Origin: Euborellia annulipes
Taxonomy: Eukaryota; Arthropoda; Insecta; Dermaptera; Anisolabididae
Reading direction: 5' to 3'
Assembly: GCA_023213315.1 (NCBI GenBank)
Contig: JAKCPI010002905.1
Location: forward strand, 19,619 to 83,618
DNA: 64,000 nucleotides
How positions within the stretch are numbered: position 1 is the stretch's first letter; each line of letters starts with the position of its first letter. The position numbers and the translations under genes were made by a program. Below the pieces are notes generated by a model. It did not search any database. It worked only from the letters and a program-made list of their open reading frames with translations, and was not told the DNA's origin. Positions 22,404 to 32,700 of this stretch are shown in pieces.

Positions 22404-22724
22404 TTCTTTATAATCGATGATGAAGGATTTTTGCTATATCAAGACGCGCTCTGTTTGGTCGACTGGTTGACATACAGAAAGTCCACCCTGACTTTAAAAT
22501 CAAATACCAGCTGGTACTCGGTCATCTCGCAACTATATTGCTAATCTCAAGAGCGCGTATAAAGAGTGATCAGAGCAATCAGTTAAAACGTAAGCGTAAC
22601 AAAAGAAATGATTAAATTTACTAATTATTTGATTTTAAAATCAGGGTGGACTGTAAGACAATCAGTCGACCATACAGAGCGGTTCTTGGTATAGCAAAAA
22701 TCCTTCATCATCGATTATAAAGAA
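22404..22724. mobile_element. MITE with ~100-bp terminal inverted repeats
   Basis: Left arm from TTCTTTATAATCGATGATG and right arm ending CATCATCGATTATAAAGAA are about 90% matched for roughly 100 nt, around a ~110-nt centre. No ORF. Long inverted ends and lack of coding sequence fit a foldback-type MITE. Confidence 0.8.
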
Positions 22725-24289
22725 ATAGAATTCTCCCAGTTATTTTTTGCACGATTAATATATAAAAGCGGCAGGTATTATTAAAACATTAATTAATAAA
22801 ATTTATTTCTTAACTCTTAGATTGATCTCTGCGCTTTTTGCCTTTCCATCAAAATGAGTCATTATAAACTAAAAGTTTAAGAGTCAGAACAGAAATTTGC
22901 TTTTAAAATTATTAAGATACTAAATTAGAGACTAGAGATATAAAAAAAGATATGGTCTTAGTTACTAGCTCCTACCTCGAGCTAAGTGGCTTAAATGGAA
23001 ACTTCCTAAACTTCGATAATTTCATCCAATTATTATTATTATTAATATTCTTTTTTGTAAAATTAGCAAAAAGCCAAACAAACAGTGCAGCCACCTGTCT
23101 CCCTCCTCATTTTCTCTTGATATCGATTTCGGTTCGAGGTTTTGATAAGATTTAATTGAGGCTGACTCATGACAGAAGGGGAGGGGCATTGAATAATGAA
23201 GCCCCCCCCCCCTCATATATATATATACCAACATCCCCTGCATACGTTCTCATCGACAGCCCCCTCTTGAAATACATTATGGATGAGTAGCGGAGAAGGA
23301 AAAAAAAACACTTTACGCGCGCATTGAGATCCTTTTGAAATCGAAACCTTGGTTTTGATATATGCCTATATGTAGAGAGAAAATAAATATGCTTATTGTA
23401 ATATTATAGATTGAGAGCTTGTTCTTCAATTTTAAGGAAATCCTCTTTATAATAGTGAAATTGAAAAGAAAATTTGTATTTTTCCATTGTTTGCCTAAAA
23501 GAATACTTTCACTTATTATGGAAATATCAAAAATAATCAAGAAACTAAAAGATATTGGGAAGAAAATATAAAAAAATTTAAATTCAGTCACAAAGGACTA
23601 CCAATGAGCGTAGATTTTGCTTTATCCCTGATTGGTGCGTTGAATGGCGTCAAATTTAAATTTGTATTTTTCATTCTATTCCCTTTCAATTTTTTATACT
23701 TTCTAAATGGACACTACCACTTTGGCTGTTATCCAACAACAACTCAATAGCCTTGTTCACCCTTCTTCACTTGAGATGACGTCACAAGTAGGACAAATGT
23801 AGTCCCAATTTATCTACACTTGATGTCAGGTCAATATGCACGTCAAATATCAAGTTACAACTTAATTGTGAGCAAGGGTAAAAGAAAGTGAGTGCTTCTT
23901 TTATCTTTTCGGCATCAGAGGCCATTTTACTAAAAGGTTTAATGAAGGGTAAATGGTTCGGATCTCTAACGCTATTTTTTGAAGTTTTAGTTTAATGAAT
24001 AAAAATTAGATACACGTTTTAAAGTATTATTTAAAAAAAAATAAATTAGGGTTATTAAAAAAATAAATATTTTCATATTTCAACTAAATTTGATCTATTA
24101 ATATTATAATAAAACAAAATTTGCCTTTATGAATTATATTCAAAATTAAAACTATTAATCTCCTTTTTTTTTTGAAAAATTTCAAGTTTCAAAACCATTG
24201 TAGCCTAGCATTAATATTCCCTACAATAAATAACTTGAAATAAAGGACAAGAGAGAGTAGAGAGAGGGAGGGGACACTCCCCCACTTTG
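22725..24289. other. Intergenic stretch, few features
   Basis: Includes a perfect CRE octamer TGACGTCA at 23777-23784 and a short SINE family 2 tail-like piece at 23903-23945 (TCTTTTCGGCATCAGAGGCC). No convincing coding frame. Confidence 0.4.
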
Positions 24290-24610
24290 TGAATGTCCAT
24301 GGATGGAGGTTAGTGATGAATGGTAATGGCCCCTAAAGTCCCCCTTCTACTAGAGAGCCTCAATTCTACAACCTCCCACCCCCACCCCCATCCTCTCTCA
24401 TTCCATTTCTGCAGCCCAAAAGAGGAAGGTTGGCATTCACAAAGCTATTGTATGTGACTCAGTGAGGTACAAAGCGGGCATACACAGACACACTCCCACA
24501 CACTTATACATGCACAGCCACTTGCTAATTATTACAGTTATAAATTAATTGTCATACTAATTACATAACTTGTAGATTCGATTAAATACCCTGGTGGAGC
24601 GGGTGATATA
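24290..24610. other. Single-copy island, candidate regulatory sequence
   Basis: Pyrimidine- and C-rich non-repeat sequence, then clustered TAAT sites (GCTAATTATTACAG, AATTAATTGTCATACTAATTAC in pieces). No frame longer than about 40 codons. Confidence 0.35.
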
Positions 24611-25816
24611 GAAATCCATTGGGCGGTGGGGGGGGGGTGGAAAAAGGTAGGGAGTGGGTTGTTTGGGTGGGGGAGGTAAAGTTTGGCAAGGCTTATATCC
24701 AAGCCAAACTTGGTTGAATAATTCGCTTTAGCCTACGAATAAAAGCACAAACACACACACAATATACATATATATATATTTATACATACTCGAAGTCCCT
24801 AGGCTCATGTACTTATACTAAATTCACTCTTTGAGGGTGATTTTTACAGTTAAAATTCCACTAAGCCTCAATTATAAACTTCAAACTTTGATTAAATTAT
24901 CGTTAACATTATATAATATTTTCATTCGCTAACATTCATTATTAATTAAATTTCAGTTGGAAGCCTCAAAATTTCTCAGTAAATATAGAAAGAACAAAAA
25001 AAAATGGTTAATTCATATAATTAAAATATTAATAAACGATTCGATTAGAAGTAAAAAGTTAAGGAGTAACAATAACGTGTCTGATACTCGTATATTTGAA
25101 ACAAAAAAATACTAATACGTCAGATTAATAAACAGTAACATAGTTAGTTCTGCATTCTTGTAAAAATAAGATAAAAATTTAGAGGAAAATAAAATTGAAA
25201 AGTAGGTCAAATAGAACTATCAAAAGAGGCCTAAAGTTATTGATTGAAAATTATATATTTAGAAAATTTGATTAAATGGATGGATACTTGATTGAATAAA
25301 TTTTTTAATGTCTAACTCACGATCTAGGACTGCAATAAATGAGGCCCGACACAAAATTTAAAGCTTATTTTGTCAATTATTTTTTTATTTTATATTTTTG
25401 AAATTGATATATTCTACAATACATATGTTGTTAGTATATAAATTATATTTTGTTTAACGTTTGGCTCACCAACAAATATATTCATAAATTGGCTAAATTA
25501 TTTTTTATGTAAGGTCTAAGAAAATGGGAAACAAATTTTTGGTCTGTTTTTTTTTTTAGAAAATAATAGAAGAAGAATAGAAATAAAAAAAGTTTCTATA
25601 TAAAATAAGCCTGATCCTTGAAAAAAAATATTTTTAGTTTTACTATTTCAAGTGTATTTCTTTTTTTTTTTTTTTTTTTTGGGAGGGGTTTTCCTCAAAC
25701 TTGCCCCCCCCCCCCAAACGAGAACCTGGTTATGCTATTTGATAAATGATGGAAGATAGATATTCTAATATTAAACTAAGTGGGCCTCTATAGTTCCGTA
25801 TTCTTAAATATATCAG
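24611..25816. other. AT-rich stretch without recognised features
   Basis: No supported feature. Confidence 0.4.
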
Positions 25817-26045
25817 CCCTCGGGGGCATGGTGAAGGGGTTAGCGTGCAACCTCATATATCGACGTCGCGGGTTCGGACCCCAGGCAGTCCGATGATTTT
25901 ATATAAGGCATTTGGATACCAAATGACTTATATAAAAATGCCTGGACCCCAATATGTATAATTATAAATAACGGATATCGTTTAAAGTCTTAAATGGCCT
26001 AAGTTGCCGAAAAGACTGTGTGAATGCGTGTGTGAGTGTGAGTCT
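25817..26045 (+). repeat. tRNA-derived SINE family 1
   Basis: AGCCCTCGGGGGCATGGTGA start, B box GCGGGTTCGGACCCC, GGCAGTCCGATGATTTTA, the self-complementary CATTTGGATACCAAATGACTT block, GTCTTAAATGGCCTAAGTTG tail and GTGTGTGAGTGTGAG end. Confidence 0.8.
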
Positions 26046-26112
26046 AATATTAAAATAAGTAGGCCTCTATAGATTCCGTAATCTTAAATATATCAATCAT
26101 TATTTTGGATAA

Positions 26113-26370
26113 TATTACGAATGAAGGAACCAAGCGCTATTATGATCGAAATTTGAATATTCAGATAAGACCGCCATCTTGTAGAGAAAAAGAAGATCTA
26201 CCTCTTTGTTTAAATCAGAACATTATTACTCCGTGCACTTTTTTTTTTGTATAAAACAAGAAAAAAAGTCATTGCCATTGGTTTTGTTTACATTTGTGCA
26301 AATGAATTGCCCCTTATCTGAGATTTAGGTTCATGGCGCTTGGTTCCTTCAAGCATAACATCGTCCATTT
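26113..26370. repeat. Foldback repeat R4
   Basis: Ends ATGAAGGAACCAAGCGC and GGCGCTTGGTTCCTTCAAGC are inverted. AAGACCGCCATCTTGTAGAG and the TATAAAACAAGAAAAAA block recur, inverted, at 51182-51352. Confidence 0.65.
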
Positions 26371-26504
26371 GTAAGACAAAAAATAAACGAAAAGACGCCT
26401 AAAAATCAAGAATTTTTTTTTTTTGACATTAACTTTTGTCTTAATTAAAATAATTTTTTTTTTAGATTTATTCTCTAATAAATGATGAATTTATTATTTT
26501 ATTG

Positions 26505-26680
26505 TTTTAAGATCTTTTTCGTCATCTGAGGCCATTTAGACTCCTGGATTTTTTTGATTAGTATTCAATTCAATTGAAATAAATTTTTTTCGCCTGGGAC
26601 GGGATGCGAACCCTCGACTTTTGGCACCAGAAGCTAAAGAATGCTCTACCTTTGAGCCATAGGTCAAGAGCATTTATTAT
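26505..26680 (-). repeat. tRNA-derived SINE family 2, tRNA-like head intact
   Basis: Minus strand: TGGCTCAAAGGTAGAGC (A box with a good D stem GCTC/GAGC), GAGGGTTCGCATCCCGTCCC (B box), AT-rich linker, then AGTCTAAATGGCCTCAGATG tail. Anticodon and acceptor stems do not pair, so it is not a functional tRNA gene. Confidence 0.7.
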
Positions 26681-27287
26681 TATTAATATTATTTTATTAT
26701 AATAATAAAGTTGAAAATTGGAGAAATTTCCTTTAATCCCTTTCAAAAAAAAAAAAAAAAAAAAAATACATAATTTGAAAATAATATTTCCTTTAAAAAA
26801 AAAATAATAAAGGTGAATGAAAGGCAGTGAGTAATACTCTAGTATAAAAAGCAAGTCGAAATTGGTATCAATTTTTTATAAATTGCTCTATAGGTTCAAT
26901 TAAACGGATCAAAGAAGGCCCTGAAGTTGGTTAGATTGATCAAACAGTAGGACAAACACTTTGTTTATTTAGCAAACGACGACATATGAGAGGGGGGGTG
27001 GGGGTGGAGGGGGGAAGCTTTAGCTTGAAGCTACTTGCTTAAAAAGGGCAAAAGCAAGGGCCGAAAAAGCGTGTTGCATGTTTTATAGGCCGAATTCGAT
27101 TAATGGAGTTTATAAGCGCTTGCCAAAGCAAAAGGAGCCTCTCTTTCTCTCTCTCTCTTATGATTTAATATTTACATAGTTCACCAAATCTGGATTTTTT
27201 TTAGCTCTCTGAATAATTTGTTGATCTTTTAAATAAAAACTTTTTAATATTTATATTTTTTTAGTTTTTATAATAAAGTAGGTTAGG

Positions 27288-27437
27288 TACAATTTAATAT
27301 TTATTAATTCAAATAGCCGACAAAGATAAGGTGCCGAACTACGGATCTAAAGATTTGTACTCAGTATGCCCTACCACTGGACCACAGTACTGAATTGGGT
27401 TATTTGAATTCACGAATTAATAAAAATTAAATTATAC
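27288..27437 (-). repeat. tRNA-like core between inverted repeats
   Basis: Flanks GTACAATTTAATATTTATTA (left) and TAATAAAAATTAAATTATAC (right) are inverted. Between them the minus strand reads GTGGTCCAGTGGTAGGGC (A-box-like) and CGTAGTTCGGCACC (B-box-like). Stems are incomplete, so not a tRNA gene. The same plan occurs at 43897-44046. Confidence 0.5.
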
Positions 27438-27488
27438 AAAGGAACAGAACAAAATTAAAGCCTCCGATTTTATTACAATTAATGAGAC

Positions 27489-27520
27489 GTTTCGAGAAAA
27501 CTTTATTTTCTCATCATCAG
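27489..27520 (-). other. CTGATGA-hairpin-GAAAC motif
   Basis: Minus strand CTGATGA, one T, a perfect 7-bp stem GAGAAAA/TTTTCTC with TAAAG loop, then GAAACGTCTC. Canonical hammerhead core box and GAAA, strong helix II-like stem, but no good GUH or helix I partner. Confidence 0.4.
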
Positions 27521-27734
27521 TCTTTCCTCAAATACATAATATAACACATGAATAGATAGAAAATTTTTTTAACAATATAAGATAACACTTACAAATTGCA
27601 TCTGTCCCGGAGTTTTTAAAAAGAAGAAATGTTGAAAGAAATATATTTGTAATCGAGACGCTTTTATAATTTTTAACATTCTCACTGAACAAGTCAATGA
27701 ATAACTCACCCATAAAGAGAATACATAATAAATG

Positions 27735-28248
27735 TATCTAGGAGGTTGAAATTTTATATTTAAGTTAGGCTCCTTCCGAACTCGTGTAAATAAACTTTTA
27801 AACAAAATCGGCCAAAAAGTACTAGTACTTTACTGATGTACTTTTTCAGTTTTTTTCGATTTTCTCAAAGGATCCCTCCAAGGATTTTTTTTAAATTGAT
27901 AAATCAACTAGTTTTTAGATGCTCTTTAAAAAGTATACCAGTGAAATTTTTCGTGGAAATTGTTTGAAGTGCACTTTACTGATGTGGAAGCATTCGTAGC
28001 TCAGCACCATTATGAATCATCGCGTGGTCAAGTTTGGAACTAAAGTGCTAAGAGCGACTAAATATTATATATCTCGACACAAAAAATCTGGTGTGACCAG
28101 CACGGTGCTGGTCACACCAGATTTTTTGGATTCAGGGGACCTCCGAACGTGCATATCCGTCAAAATCTCGACATCCAATTTTTGACATGAATCCAATACT
28201 TTCTATCTCTATATATTAATATTAACATATATAGAGGTAAGAGAAAGT
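27735..28248. mobile_element. Chimeric HP-family element
   Basis: First part (27735-28121) is in plus orientation, truncated at its start, with GTACTAGTACTTTACTGATG and a perfect short hairpin CTGGTGTGACCAGCAC/GTGCTGGTCACACCAG. It is fused directly to GATTCAGGGGACCTC...GGTAAGAGAAAGTAA, which is the opposite end of the element in minus orientation. The same fusion point occurs at 60484-60590. Confidence 0.7.
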
Positions 28249-28479
28249 AAATCGCAACGTTTGATATTTTTCTTAAAGAAACGAATGAAACTGATAATCA
28301 CAATTACTATAAGTTTGAATATCTCTCTTGTTATTTTTACTTTTATAAATCAAATACTTTACTATTTTTTCTAAAATTGTTTGACTCGATAGCTCTTAAA
28401 TATATAATATTCCCAGTAACTAGTATTATCAATGACTACAATTTGTGGTTAATTTGATTTTAACTACTCAAATGGGTGG

Positions 28480-28740
28480 TTTTAGTGAACCTCCAGGCTG
28501 CAAACCCTTATGTTAGTGGGCATTTGGGTTTCTAGTCGATACGCACACACTTATCCAGATACACACACATACAAAGCACAATAGAAACGCTTGAAGCATG
28601 CATAAAGCAAGCGAGGTAATTGGCTGAGAACGCTGAATTAATCACGAGTCGCTTTGTGTCCGAGATTGAACTGACTATAGAGTAAAGAGAGTGGAAGGAG
28701 GGGGTTGGGCAGCCCACCCCTGTCCGAAACTGTCTTTATA
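28480..28740. other. Single-copy island, candidate regulatory sequence
   Basis: Non-repeat sequence with CACACA tracts, GAGGTAATTGGCTGAG and CTGAATTAATCACG. The 61-codon minus frame (28532-28717) has no domain. Coding is not supported. Confidence 0.25.
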
Positions 28741-31213
28741 ATTCAATCTCGAAACCTACATCCTAAAGCTAGAGAGAAATTTTTAGTCTAAGACCCCATC
28801 ATGTTGACTCTATTAAACTTTTAGATAGATTTATTATTATTATAAAGAACCTTTCAAGCGAGCAAAGAGACTTTTTAATAAATTAAAGAAATTTGTTTTT
28901 CCGAAAACTTTTTTCAAATTCGGATAATTTAAAAATATTGCTTTTCTAATAAAAGTATTGATTCAATATTTGAGTGAATTAAAGAAATTGTTGTTCTGCG
29001 ATACAAATTTAACGATCCGCGATATCTTAAGAAGAAAGTGGTTGAAAAATCATTAATTAATGATAAATAAATAAATCTAAAATTAAGGTGCGAGTCTCGA
29101 AAAACCGTTATTAGCCGATTCAGAAGCTGGTTACTATAGGAGGCAAGAGATGGCGTTAGTTCTTACCATAGGGAAACAAGCGTTTTGTTCCATTTCATTT
29201 GAAAGATTCCAGCTAATTAATTAAAGGCAAAAAATTAAATATTTTTTAACACAAGGATTACTAATGTAATTCTCACACAGACAAGAAAACTTTAGTGTGC
29301 GTGTGCCCTTTAGGCTGCCTAACTACCGGGATTTAGTATCAATACTATTGCAATAGATGGTATATTTCAATTTAATTTACAAAATATTTCAATGAGAGCC
29401 TACGGTCTAAAGTTTTAATGTTATTTTTTAAATTAAAATTAGTAATTTTAAACAGGGGGGGGGTTTGGGGGGGGGGGGGGGGTTGGGGGGGGGGGAAAAA
29501 AAAAAATAGGGGTGAGCTTCTGTTTCATCCTTTTCAATAGATATTTTAAAATCTGAATTCATCAAAATTTCGAGCTAGCTTTTGGTCTCGTCTTTTGATT
29601 ATCTGTTTAATTTGTTGTTTTAATGTAATTTACATTAAGCCAATAATTTTAAAATTAAATATGAAACAAATTTTCTTATATAAGCATAAGAATATTGTAT
29701 CAATTCTCGAACAGACATGACAATCTAATAATATGACGATCAACATTGATTTGAAAGCTGACTGTTCAAATATTTTCAAAAACCATTTATTCATAACCAT
29801 AAATTATTCTATCTGAAAACTCCCCCTTAAAAATTCCCTTCTTTATTTTAAGAAGAAATTAACCTCCCCATTATTATTATTGTAAATGGCAAAAGGCCTC
29901 CTCTATTCATTTAAAGCACAATAGCAGCAGGGGTTCTTGTTTTATTCTTGTACGTATACTAAAAAGAGTTTAAATTATTTAAGATGGTCAAAGCAATTGT
30001 GTAGCAGCTAACAAAAACGAGAGATGTTTGTTTTTAGTTTTTACTCAAGAAACTTACAAAAGAAATTAATTTCAACTTCGCATTCATATATTCATTAAAC
30101 TAAAATATAAAGAGAAACGAATTTAGTTAAAAAAAAGTTTTTATTTTCCCAGGATTTGACTTCCTTAAAAAGGAACTTCGCTTATGAGTTGCTATAAGGA
30201 TTTGAACTGAGAATCAAAAATGCAGTTTCCTTAAAATTCCTCCATTTTAGGGGCACAAATTGATCAGTGATCCTCCATTACGAATAAATAATATAAGAAA
30301 TATCATCCAAATTCCCTATTCACATATAGGCATGTTGATTATAAATTAGATTTGTTGTTTTATTCTATTTGTTTTATCATCATTTGTTTAAGAAAATTTT
30401 TAATAATTAAAAAAAAAAAAAATTGTAACAAAAATGTATCAAGTAGTTTAATATACTCAAGCACTAATATACCGAAGAGCCAGTGACAAGTGCAAAGAGT
30501 GAATTTAATAAAGAACCGTACGCTGGCGCCATCCTGGCGGTGATTCGGATGAACTAATTAACCTTTATTCTAAATTCTATTTACACGTATAATATACTTG
30601 TATTTTTATAATAAATGGTCCAGATAAATAAATAATTTTAATTTTACTCACTATTTAATGAGAAGAGATGAAATGAAGGGGTTGTCTTGATATACACACA
30701 ATCACAAACACTAACACAATGTTAACACTTCTCTATCTCAAAAACAACTAATAAAGGAGATGTGGACCAGACTGAAAAGTGACGTGACAATTTTCTCGGC
30801 TTCTGATTGGTCAAAGCCTTTCTTGTTGTTAGCTTAACCCGCCAAGGATAAAGGGATCCCGCCAATATTATTCATTAATAATTATTTTTTATTATAATTA
30901 AAATATATAACTATTAAAAGAAAAATAAATTAAATTTTCAATTCAAAAATAAATAATTGATTTTTTGATGGAATATAAAAAAAAACTTTTTATTTGATAT
31001 GGCAATTTGAATATACGTATATAATTATTTATCTTGACAAACTTTGATGACATCTCGTTAATTATTTCAATAACCTGTTTCTAAACAATCTAGACCGGTT
31101 TGGAGAATGACGTCATCCATTGTTTCTCAAAAGGAATTAAAGAAAATAAATATATTTTTAAATTCCACAAATTAAAAAAGCATTAAAATAATTTTTAGTA
31201 GACTATAAGTTGA
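28741..31213. other. Long AT-rich stretch; G-run block
   Basis: No gene found. Contains a striking G-run cluster at about 29455-29495 and, at 30765-30850, a GTGACGTGAC and CTGATTGGTC (CCAAT-box complement) block. A perfect CRE TGACGTCA lies at 31108-31115 and a short HP remnant AAAAATCTGGTGTGATTAG at 31215. Confidence 0.4.
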
Positions 31214-31263
31214 AAAATCTGGTGTGATTAGTTTACCTTTATTCAAAATATGCTCTATTAGTA

Positions 31264-31352
31264 TAAATCTGAACATTCCAATCCAATTGAAATAGAGTCA
31301 GGGTCTAAATGGCCTTCGATGGCAAAAAAGACCTTAAATGAAATTTAAAAAA
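31264..31352 (+). repeat. SINE family 2 tail
   Basis: CAATTGAAATAGAGTCAGGG, TCTAAATGGCCTTCGATGGC and AAAAAGACCTTAAATGAAAT match the tail of the copy at 32534. Confidence 0.55.
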
Positions 31353-31581
31353 AAATTTGAACATTAATTTAAGACTATAGGTATATTATTAAAACTTGTG
31401 AGAGACTGAGAGTAGAGTAAATGTGACACCAATATTCTATTAGACTGTAAAAAGAGGTCAAATGAAAATTTTAATCGAAAGAAATCAATCACATAAACTT
31501 AGAAGAGATGCTAAAAATTAAATATTTGAAATGCAAAATGAAAAGCATATTAAATTTTTTTCTTTTTTTTTCTGTTTTCAG

Positions 31582-31793
31582 TATTGTCATCGGCTCGCAC
31601 ACCCGATTGTCGCTGCCATCCCCATCTGAGAGGCGGTTCGGATGCATTGGCGGTGGCTGCAGCGGCTGCAGCAGCAGCAGCCGCGGCGACCGGTGACTTC
31701 AAACCATACGTGGAATTAACAACGATGCAGCAACAACAAGAACAACAACAGCAACATCATCAACAACAACAACAGCAATATCCTCGAATGTGA
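31582..31793 (+). CDS. Probable last coding exon, Ala/Gln-rich nuclear protein (transcription-factor-like)
   Basis: A strong acceptor (TTTTTTTTCTGTTTTCAG, ending at 31581) precedes an exon starting with two bases of a split codon. The frame from 31584 reads LSSARTPDCRCHPHLRGGSD, then an 11-residue alanine run encoded by mixed GCN codons, TGDFKPYVELTTM, a Gln/His-rich run (Q4-E-Q4-HH-Q6) and YPRM, ending at TGA 31791-31793. Mixed alanine codons argue for selection on protein rather than a simple repeat. Alanine plus glutamine tracts near a C terminus are common in homeodomain and similar regulators, but no DNA-binding domain is visible here and no upstream exon was identified, so the family is unknown. 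GC content is far above the flanks. Confidence 0.6.
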
Positions 31794-32060
31794 TCACCTT
31801 CCCTTCGATGCCATCCTAACTCTTAATCTTTTCCCTCTTTTTGCCGCACCTTCTCTCTCTCTCTCTCTCTTTCTCACACAAACACACACACACACACACA
31901 CATACACACAATTATATACAGACACCTATTAACACAAATAAAAACAAAAAACAATCACATTGCCACATCCACCCCCCCTTCTCCTCAATGTTGAGTGAGT
32001 GTGATCTGCGTTTTCAATATTTTCTCAACAAAACATGAATTTATTTTGATATAAAAATAA
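31794..32060 (+). other. Putative 3' UTR with CT and CA microsatellites
   Basis: Downstream of the stop lie a (CT)n tract at about 31852-31874, a (CA)n tract at about 31878-31900 and AATAAA at 31937-31942, about 145 nt after the stop, a plausible polyadenylation signal. Further AATAAA is near 32054. Confidence 0.4.
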
Positions 32061-32533
32061 ATTTCAATCCTTAAGGCGATAAAATTAAATTTATTAGAAT
32101 CAGGATACTTGAGGCTTTCATTCATTTAAATATTTTATAATCTCTTATAAAATGTAAAATTTTTTTTTTTTTACTTTCCCCCTTAAGCCTTTGTAAATTC
32201 AAATGAATAACGACGACGACGTTATAAATGTATTTATTTATTGTTTAACAACATTTCCTGACTGGACTAGATTCTTGTCTTGAATTCTAATAAAATTTTT
32301 ATATAATCGTGGACAATTCGGTATACTTTTATTTTACTTGATCTAAATCAGGGGTTTCCAAAATACTGCCGATAGCTGTTTACATACGGGTAATTAGTAA
32401 AATAAGAAAGGCAATTTCATTTTTGGGAATCTACTTGGACGTACTTTTTAGGGTCGGTTGATTCGCTTTTAGTCAACTAGCAAACTTATCCGCCAGATAG
32501 CAAATCATCCAAATAGCTAGCTTAACCTTCGAG

Positions 32534-32700
32534 CAGCCCTCGGGCCTTGGTGTAGTGGCTGGTCTTTTATACCAAGGGTCGCGGGTTCGCATCCTGTCTC
32601 ATGCGACAAGTGGATTGGCTACCAATCTAGGTGGAAATAAATAGAGACGGGGTCTAAATGGCCTTCGCTGCTGAAAAAGACTTTAAATAAAATTTAAACA
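32534..32700 (+). repeat. tRNA-derived SINE family 2
   Basis: CCTTGGTGTAGTGGCTGG (A box), CGCGGGTTCGCATCCTGTCT (B box), GGTCTAAATGGCCTTCGCTG and AAAAAGACTTTAAATAAAAT in order. Confidence 0.75.

Noticed and set aside
26590..26665. Possible tRNA gene on the minus strand
   Set aside because: A and B boxes and D stem are good, but acceptor and anticodon stems do not pair and the tail is that of SINE family 2.
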